Assembly: GCA_946414805.1 (NCBI GenBank) | Contig: CAMKPZ010000005.1 | Coordinates: 1 to 64,000 of the forward strand | Source: an uncultured Bacteroidales bacterium | GTDB taxonomy: Bacteria > Bacteroidota > Bacteroidia > Bacteroidales > Paludibacteraceae | Length of the DNA stretch: 64,000 nt | Direction: 5' to 3' | Shown: positions 58,722 through 64,000 of the stretch, one piece after another | Position numbering within the stretch: position 1 is the first letter of the stretch | How the letters are laid out: every line of letters begins with the position of its first letter | The notes under the pieces: model-generated | Seen by the model: the letters and a program-made list of their open reading frames with translations, nothing else | The model's database searches: none | What the model was told of the DNA's origin: nothing | Position numbers and translations under genes: made by a program

Positions 58722-59329
58722 TGCTGAAGCCATGTATGATACATAATATCGTGGAAGCCGGTTGCGATGAAGCAGGCCGCGGACCGTTAGCAGGCAGCGT
58801 TTTTGCCGCCGCAGTGATTCTGGATCCCGAGCGTGCCGCGGAAGTGCCGGAGTTCGCATGGCTCAATGACTCCAAGCAGCTGAGCGACAAGCAGCGGGAG
58901 ATCTTACGACCGGTCATCGAACGCGAAGCTGTGAGTTGGGCGGTGGTGGAAGTGACGGCGGCGGAGATTGACGAACGAAATATCCTGCAATGCTCGATCC
59001 TCGGGATGCAACGGGCGCTGGATCAACTGCGTGTCCGGCCGCAACATATTCTGGTGGACGGCAATAAATGGAAACCCTATGTGCCGGAAGGCGAGATCCT
59101 GGAGATTCCTGCCGATACCGTGGTTCACGGCGATGCCACGTATATGTCGATCGCGGCAGCCAGTGTGTTAGCCAAAACCCACCGAGATGCATATATGCTG
59201 CGGCTGCATGAGGAGTACCCCCAATACGGATGGGCCTCCAACAAAGGCTATCCAACGGCGGAGCACTACGCCGCCCTCAAGAAATACGGACCGACACCGT
59301 ATCACCGAAAAACCTTCCGCTTAACATAG
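58721..59329 (+). CDS. rnhB: Ribonuclease HII
   Basis: 202 residues. It cleaves RNA in RNA-DNA hybrids, including single ribonucleotides in DNA. The catalytic motifs are CDEAGRGPLAGSVFAAAVIL (first Asp-Glu), NDSKQLSDKQREILRP, HILVDGNKW (third acidic residue) and HGDATYMSIAAASVLAKTHRD (fourth Asp). The C-terminus reads GWASNKGYPTAEHYAALKKYGPTPYHRKTF. The start MLKPCMIHNIVEAG overlaps the tamL stop as TGATG; MIHNIV at 58736 is an alternative. It is translationally coupled to tamL. Confidence 0.95.
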   Translation: MLKPCMIHNIVEAGCDEAGRGPLAGSVFAAAVILDPERAAEVPEFAWLNDSKQLSDKQREILRPVIEREAVSWAVVEVTAAEIDERNILQCSILGMQRALDQLRVRPQHILVDGNKWKPYVPEGEILEIPADTVVHGDATYMSIAAASVLAKTHRDAYMLRLHEEYPQYGWASNKGYPTAEHYAALKKYGPTPYHRKTFRLT

Positions 59330-59399
59330 AGAACCGGACCGGAAAGAACCAAATAAGAACTAAAGAATAACTAAAAAAGAACTAAAGATTTACACGATT

Positions 59400-61169
59400 A
59401 TGGCAGTATTCAATCGCACACAGACGGAGGACGGACAGAAGCGTCCCCGTCGCAGAGTAGGCTGTTTAGGCGGATGCTTGATTTTCTTCACCGTCTATTT
59501 CATCAGTAGCGCCCTTTTAGGATGGTTAATGGGCGATATGATCAATTCATCTTCAGTGACTCTCAAGAAGCAGACGGTGTACCGTTTGCAGATGAAAGGT
59601 ACACTGGTGGAGCAGGGACAGGAGGCTAATCCTTTTGCAGCGCTTTTCAACAATGTATCTCCTTACGGCCAGCAGGAAGAGACGGTAGGTCTGGATCAGA
59701 TCCTGAGTAACATCCACCTGGCGAAAAACGACGAACGCGTATTAGGCATCTGGCTCGATGGCGCAGAACTGGGTATGGCACCGGCGAGTGCCAAAGCAAT
59801 CCGTGACGCACTGACGGATTTCAAGCAGAGCGGCAAATGGGTGATCGCTTCGGCGAAGAATTACGGTCAGACCAACTACTATGTGGCGTCTGTAGCAGAC
59901 AGGATCTGTATTGATCCTACGGGAGCCGTGAACTGGAACGGTCTGGCGGCACAGAAGATGTATTACACCCGCGCGATGGAGAAGATCGGCGTAGAGATGC
60001 AGATTCTGAAGGTAGGTACTTTCAAATCCGCGGTGGAACCGTTCTTCCGCACCTCGATGTCCGAGGCGGACAAGGAGCAGACCAAGCAGTATCTGGAGGG
60101 TATCTGGAAGGAATACAAGTCGGCCGTAGGCAATGCACGCAAGCTGACATTCAAGGAACTGGACGCCCTGGCTGACCGCTATATGGGTCTGCAAACGGCA
60201 GCGGAGCAGGTAAAAGCAGGGCTGGCCGACACGATCGTTTATACCCAGGACATGGATTCGCTGCTGCGCGTATATACGGGCACAAAAGATTTTAATCTGA
60301 TCACAACAAGCCAGATGGCGCAAGTGAAACGCATGAAGATCAACGCGAAAGACAAAGTGGCGGTAGTCTATCTGGAAGGCGAGATCACGGATGAGAGCGG
60401 CGACGGAATCGTAGGGAAGGAGACCGTGAAGACGCTGAAGAAGATCGGCAAGGACAAGGATGTCAAGGCAGTTGTACTGCGTGTGAACAGTCCGGGCGGT
60501 TCGGCAGACGCAAGTGAGCAGATATGGCACGCCATCCAAAACCTGAAGGCGAAAGGTCTTCCTGTAGTGGTTTCGATGGGTGATTATGCGGCTTCAGGAG
60601 GTTATTATATCTCGTGCGGCGCCGATTATATCTACGCCGAGCCGACGACTCTCACCGGTTCGATCGGTATTTTCGGAACCGTACCCAACGTAGCAAAGCT
60701 GCGCGACAAAGTGGGTCTGGATGTTGACGGTATTTCAACCAACCGTCATTCGGACCTGGAAGCGAATATGATTTACAAGGGCATGAATCCTGAAGAGCAC
60801 GAGTTGATGCAGACCATGGTAGAACGCGGATACGATTTATTCACTTCCCGTTGTGCCGCCGGCCGCAAAGTGAGTCAGGAATACATCAAGAAGATCGGTG
60901 AAGGCCGCGTGTGGTTAGGCAAAGAAGGCCGCAGTCTGGGTCTGGTAGACGCGATGGGTAATATCGACGACGCGATTGCCAAGGCGGTTGAGTTGGCCGA
61001 TCTGGAGCATTACGAGCCGGTTTATTATCCGGAGGTGGTTGACCCGATCGACGAGTTACTCAAATCAATGGACAACACCACGGACGAGGAGCGCCTGATC
61101 ATGAAGGTGCGTGATTTCTGCTCCAAACCCCGAATCATGGCGTTAATGCCGGAGATAGAAATCCGATAA
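59400..61169 (+). CDS. sppA: Signal peptide peptidase SppA (long, 67K type)
   Basis: A 589-residue inner-membrane serine protease that degrades cleaved signal peptides. One N-terminal membrane segment (LGGCLIFFTVYFISSALLGWLMG, about 22-44) anchors two tandem S49 domains. The catalytic Lys lies in ILKVGTFKSAVEPF of the N-terminal domain and the Ser in VVSMGDYAASGGYYISCGADYIYAEP of the C-terminal domain, with LRVNSPGGSADASEQIW before it. The order matches the E. coli long form. A 70-bp spacer of AAGAACTAA near-repeats separates it from rnhB. lpxK starts three bases after its stop. Confidence 0.95.
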   Translation: MAVFNRTQTEDGQKRPRRRVGCLGGCLIFFTVYFISSALLGWLMGDMINSSSVTLKKQTVYRLQMKGTLVEQGQEANPFAALFNNVSPYGQQEETVGLDQILSNIHLAKNDERVLGIWLDGAELGMAPASAKAIRDALTDFKQSGKWVIASAKNYGQTNYYVASVADRICIDPTGAVNWNGLAAQKMYYTRAMEKIGVEMQILKVGTFKSAVEPFFRTSMSEADKEQTKQYLEGIWKEYKSAVGNARKLTFKELDALADRYMGLQTAAEQVKAGLADTIVYTQDMDSLLRVYTGTKDFNLITTSQMAQVKRMKINAKDKVAVVYLEGEITDESGDGIVGKETVKTLKKIGKDKDVKAVVLRVNSPGGSADASEQIWHAIQNLKAKGLPVVVSMGDYAASGGYYISCGADYIYAEPTTLTGSIGIFGTVPNVAKLRDKVGLDVDGISTNRHSDLEANMIYKGMNPEEHELMQTMVERGYDLFTSRCAAGRKVSQEYIKKIGEGRVWLGKEGRSLGLVDAMGNIDDAIAKAVELADLEHYEPVYYPEVVDPIDELLKSMDNTTDEERLIMKVRDFCSKPRIMALMPEIEIR

Positions 61170-61172
61170 ATC

Positions 61173-62147
61173 ATGTACAGGCTCGGCGTCGCAATACGGC
61201 ATTGGATGTACGACAGACATCTGCTTCCATCTACCGCGGTGGATATTCCTACTATATGCGTAGGAAACCTCGCGGCAGGCGGAACCGGCAAGACGCCCAT
61301 GACGGCCTATATCGTACGGTTATTACAGGACAACGGCTATCGTCCGGCAGTGCTGTCCCGCGGGTACAAACGCAAGACACGGGGTTTTGTGCTGGCGGAT
61401 GCGCACTCTACGGCTGATACCATCGGCGACGAGGCGATGCAACAGCATACGACTTTCCCGGAGGTGCCGGTGGCGGTGTGCGAGAATCGTGTGGAAGGCG
61501 TACGGCGGTTGGAGAAACTGACTCCGAGACCGGATGCGGTGGTGCTGGACGATGCGATGCAACACAGGGCGCTGAGATGCGGATTCACGATCCTGCTTAC
61601 CCCCTATGACCGGCTTTATATCGACGACCGCATGCTGCCATGGGGCACGCTGCGCGATCTGCCTTCGCGGGCAGGGAAAGCAGACTGTGTCGTAGTGACC
61701 AAATGCCCGGAAACGATCCGGCCGATAGATATGCGGGCTGTGGACAACCGCCTGCACCTGCCGACCTATCAGAAACTGCATTTCGCCGGAATCCAATACG
61801 CCGCGCTGCAAGAAAAAGGGGTGCCGTTGGTACTGAGCGGAATAGCGGAACCGAGCTACCTGACAGAGCATGTGCGAAAACATTATCCGCAGGCAGAAGA
61901 GATGGTTTTTGCCGATCATCACCATTATACCGCGAGAGATGTGCAAGCGGTAATCGACCGTGCCAAGTATTGTAATTTTGTACTGACAACGGAGAAAGAC
62001 ATGCAGCGCTTGCGCCTGACCGATCTGGAAGAGCGGCTGCAGGCGCAAGGCAAGAAACTGGTAGCGATGCCTATCCGGACGCATTTCTACACACCGCATG
62101 CCGATTTTGACCGACAGATACTGAATTATCTAAAGAGGAAGGAGTAA
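61173..62147 (+). CDS. lpxK: Tetraacyldisaccharide 4'-kinase LpxK
   Basis: A 324-residue membrane-associated P-loop kinase that phosphorylates the 4' position of the lipid A disaccharide. It has ICVGNLAAGGTGKTPMTAYIVRLL (Walker A), PAVLSRGYKRKTRGFVLAD, IGDEAMQQ, VVLDDAMQHRAL (family motif, usually LDDGFQHR) and LLPWGTLRDLPSRAGKADCVVVTK-type segments, with FADHHHYTARDVQAVI and LTTEKDMQRL near the C-terminus. It lies between sppA and an MsbA-like exporter, pairing lipid A synthesis with transport. Confidence 0.95.
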   Translation: MYRLGVAIRHWMYDRHLLPSTAVDIPTICVGNLAAGGTGKTPMTAYIVRLLQDNGYRPAVLSRGYKRKTRGFVLADAHSTADTIGDEAMQQHTTFPEVPVAVCENRVEGVRRLEKLTPRPDAVVLDDAMQHRALRCGFTILLTPYDRLYIDDRMLPWGTLRDLPSRAGKADCVVVTKCPETIRPIDMRAVDNRLHLPTYQKLHFAGIQYAALQEKGVPLVLSGIAEPSYLTEHVRKHYPQAEEMVFADHHHYTARDVQAVIDRAKYCNFVLTTEKDMQRLRLTDLEERLQAQGKKLVAMPIRTHFYTPHADFDRQILNYLKRKE

Positions 62148-62151
62148 ACGA

Positions 62152-64000
62152 ATGCATTTTATCACCTTAATACGACGGTTTGTGCCTCCCTACAAAGGGC
62201 AGATGGGGTTGAATATCTTTTTCAACCTGCTGTCCACCGTGCTGTCGCTCTTCTCGTTTGCCACCATCATACCGGTGCTGCGGATCCTCTTCGGCTTGAC
62301 GACGAACGAGGTGAGCCGTATTCCGCTGGAGGGGGTGAGTGGTATTCAGGAGACACTTAATGCGGTGCGGAATAACCTGTATTGTCAGCTTAACGACCAG
62401 ATCGTTCTTCACGGCGCAGGGTACGTTTTGTTATGGTTAGGGGTCTTTCTGGTAGGAATGACGGCACTCAAATGCGGCGCGGTGTGGCTCGCCAATTTCT
62501 TTATGGTACCGATCCGTACGGGCGTGCTGCGTGATCTGCGCAAACAACTGTATGACAAGGTGTTATCGCTGCCGATGGGATATTTCACCGAGGCACGCCG
62601 CGGAGATGTCATTTCGCGAATGACGAATGATGTGAGTGAGGTGGAAGCGTCCATCATGAGTGCATTGGATATTCTCTTCAAGAACCCGATCATGATCGTT
62701 GTCTATCTGACAACTTTGCTGGTGATTTCCAGGCAGCTGACATTATTCGTTCTGGCATTGCTGCCGATAGCAGTCTTCTGTATCGGACGCATCGGGCGAT
62801 CGCTCAAACGTGCGTCCACCAAAGGGCAGGAGCAGAACGCCGAGATCTTATCGATGATTGATGAGACCTTGTCCGGCCAGAGGGTGGTGAAAGGATTCAA
62901 CGCCCAGGACAAACTGCGGACGCGGTTCGATGCTCTGATCAATGCTACACGCGCAACCTTCAACCGCATCAACCGGCGCTATTATCTGGCACATCCGTTA
63001 TCGGAGTTTCTGGGCACCGCCCTGATTGCCGTCATCCTGTGGTTCGGCGGCATGCTGATTCTAAGCGACCACTCCATGATTGATGCCTCGACATTCATCT
63101 ATTATCTGGTGATCTTCTATTCGATCATCAATCCGGCGAAGGACCTGAGCAAAGCTTCGTACGGCATCCGCCGCGGAATGGCGTCATTGGAACGCATAGA
63201 CGCGATCCTGAATACCAAAACGAATATCGCAGAACCGGCAAACCCGCAGCCGGTGCGATTCGAAGAAAAGATAGCTTTTGAGCACGTGTCTTTCCGTTAT
63301 CAAGCGGAAAAAGAGGTGCTGACAGAGATTGATCTGGAGATCCCGAAGGGCAAGACGGTAGCTCTCGTAGGCCAGTCGGGCGGCGGCAAGACCACGATGA
63401 CGGACCTTCTGCCGCGGTTCTACGATCCGAATGCCGGCCGGATCACGCTGGACGGAACGGATATACGGAGTTTCCGGACGCACGACCTGCGGTCGCTGAT
63501 GGGAATCGTGTGTCAGGAACCGATCCTTTTCAACGACACCATTTATAACAATATCACTTTCGGCGTAGATACGACCCAACCGGCGCCGAACGGCAAGACA
63601 TGGCAAGAGGCGGTAGAGCAGGCGGCTCAGATCGCGAATGCGCATGCGTTCATTTCGCAGATGCCGGAGGGGTATCAGACGGTAATCGGCGACCGCGGAA
63701 GCCGTCTCTCGGGCGGTCAGCGCCAGCGGCTGAGTATAGCGAGAGCGGTACTCAAGAATCCGCCGATCCTGATTCTCGATGAGGCCACATCGGCACTGGA
63801 CAGCGAGTCGGAGCAGTTGGTACAAGACGCTTTGGCGCGGCTGATGAAAGAGCGCACGACGCTGGTTGTGGCACACCGTCTATCGACAATCAAACATGCC
63901 GATCTGATATGCGTGGTGCATGAAGGACGGATTGTAGAACGCGGAACACACAAGGAACTTTACGCCCTCGGCGGCTATTACACCAAACTGGTGGAGATGC
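62152..64000 (+). CDS. MsbA-like ABC exporter (right part cut by window edge)
   Basis: 616 residues are visible and the frame is open at the edge. The transmembrane domain (about 1-320) has six hydrophobic segments and the coupling region MGYFTEARRGDVISRMTNDVSEVE. The nucleotide-binding domain is nearly complete: ALVGQSGGGKTTMTDLLPRFYDP (Walker A), GIVCQEPILFNDTIYNNI (Q loop), DRGSRLSGGQRQRLSIARA (signature), ILILDEATSALDSESE (Walker B) and VVAHRLSTIKHADLI (H loop). The location four bases after lpxK fits a lipid A-core flippase. The start MHFITLIRRFVPPYKGQ is the first ATG. Confidence 0.93.
   Translation, partial: MHFITLIRRFVPPYKGQMGLNIFFNLLSTVLSLFSFATIIPVLRILFGLTTNEVSRIPLEGVSGIQETLNAVRNNLYCQLNDQIVLHGAGYVLLWLGVFLVGMTALKCGAVWLANFFMVPIRTGVLRDLRKQLYDKVLSLPMGYFTEARRGDVISRMTNDVSEVEASIMSALDILFKNPIMIVVYLTTLLVISRQLTLFVLALLPIAVFCIGRIGRSLKRASTKGQEQNAEILSMIDETLSGQRVVKGFNAQDKLRTRFDALINATRATFNRINRRYYLAHPLSEFLGTALIAVILWFGGMLILSDHSMIDASTFIYYLVIFYSIINPAKDLSKASYGIRRGMASLERIDAILNTKTNIAEPANPQPVRFEEKIAFEHVSFRYQAEKEVLTEIDLEIPKGKTVALVGQSGGGKTTMTDLLPRFYDPNAGRITLDGTDIRSFRTHDLRSLMGIVCQEPILFNDTIYNNITFGVDTTQPAPNGKTWQEAVEQAAQIANAHAFISQMPEGYQTVIGDRGSRLSGGQRQRLSIARAVLKNPPILILDEATSALDSESEQLVQDALARLMKERTTLVVAHRLSTIKHADLICVVHEGRIVERGTHKELYALGGYYTKLVEM

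Overview
The window reads as a chromosomal segment of an uncultured or unfamiliar member of the Bacteroidales (Bacteroidota). The reasons are: promoters of the form TTTG, 20 nt, TAnnTTTG, with almost no Shine-Dalgarno sites; many short SPII lipoproteins; Bacteroidota-specific families (DUF5686/carboxypeptidase-regulatory-like protein, PorT-type barrels, TamL, rSAM/lipoprotein pair); and C-termini that look like type IX secretion (T9SS) signals. No tRNA, rRNA, CRISPR array, IS transposase or phage gene was recognised.

Layout. 1-3 kb: the start of a MoxR AAA+ ATPase gene running off the left edge, a purine-rich spacer, then two tiny lipoproteins and a radical SAM/SPASM protein that form an rSAM/lipoprotein maturation-type locus. 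3.1-12.8 kb: one giant secreted protein of about 3,200 residues built from about 30 cadherin-like beta-sandwich repeats. 12.9-17.2 kb: a glycolipid-type operon (GT4, MGDG-synthase-like GT, flippase-like membrane protein, GT-A-like enzyme). 17.3-28 kb: envelope and housekeeping genes (barrel, DUF5686 receptor-like protein, DAHP synthase-chorismate mutase, TrmH-type methyltransferase, TrpB2, MurG, ribosomal protein S1).

28.2-38.6 kb is a tightly packed, AT-richer ten-gene minus-strand operon. It encodes two Ser/Thr kinases, a PP2C phosphatase, an FHA-trypsin membrane protease, zinc-ribbon proteins, secreted proteins and an exported flavodoxin. This is a self-contained phosphorylation-signalling system of unknown purpose and the strongest candidate for an undescribed system. 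38.7-44.6 kb is an accessory stretch: two paralogous lipoproteins, a DUF1016/YhcG nuclease gene enclosed by 82-bp direct repeats, a 129-bp nested inverted repeat, an orphan P-loop protein and a leucine-rich-repeat protein.

45-64 kb returns to core functions: outer-membrane barrel, TonB-dependent receptor, GH73-LysM glucosaminidase, DciA-like protein, MutS2, phosphoesterase, ThrRS, TamL, RNase HII, SppA, LpxK and the start of an MsbA-like ABC exporter. The last group links cell-wall hydrolysis, outer-membrane assembly and lipid A export.

A striking cross-cutting feature is a set of short spacer-type repeats. They fill many intergenic gaps and also sit in frame inside housekeeping genes (DAHP synthase-chorismate mutase, TrmH, MurG and possibly MutS2). 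All functional calls come from reading the sequence; no database search was run.
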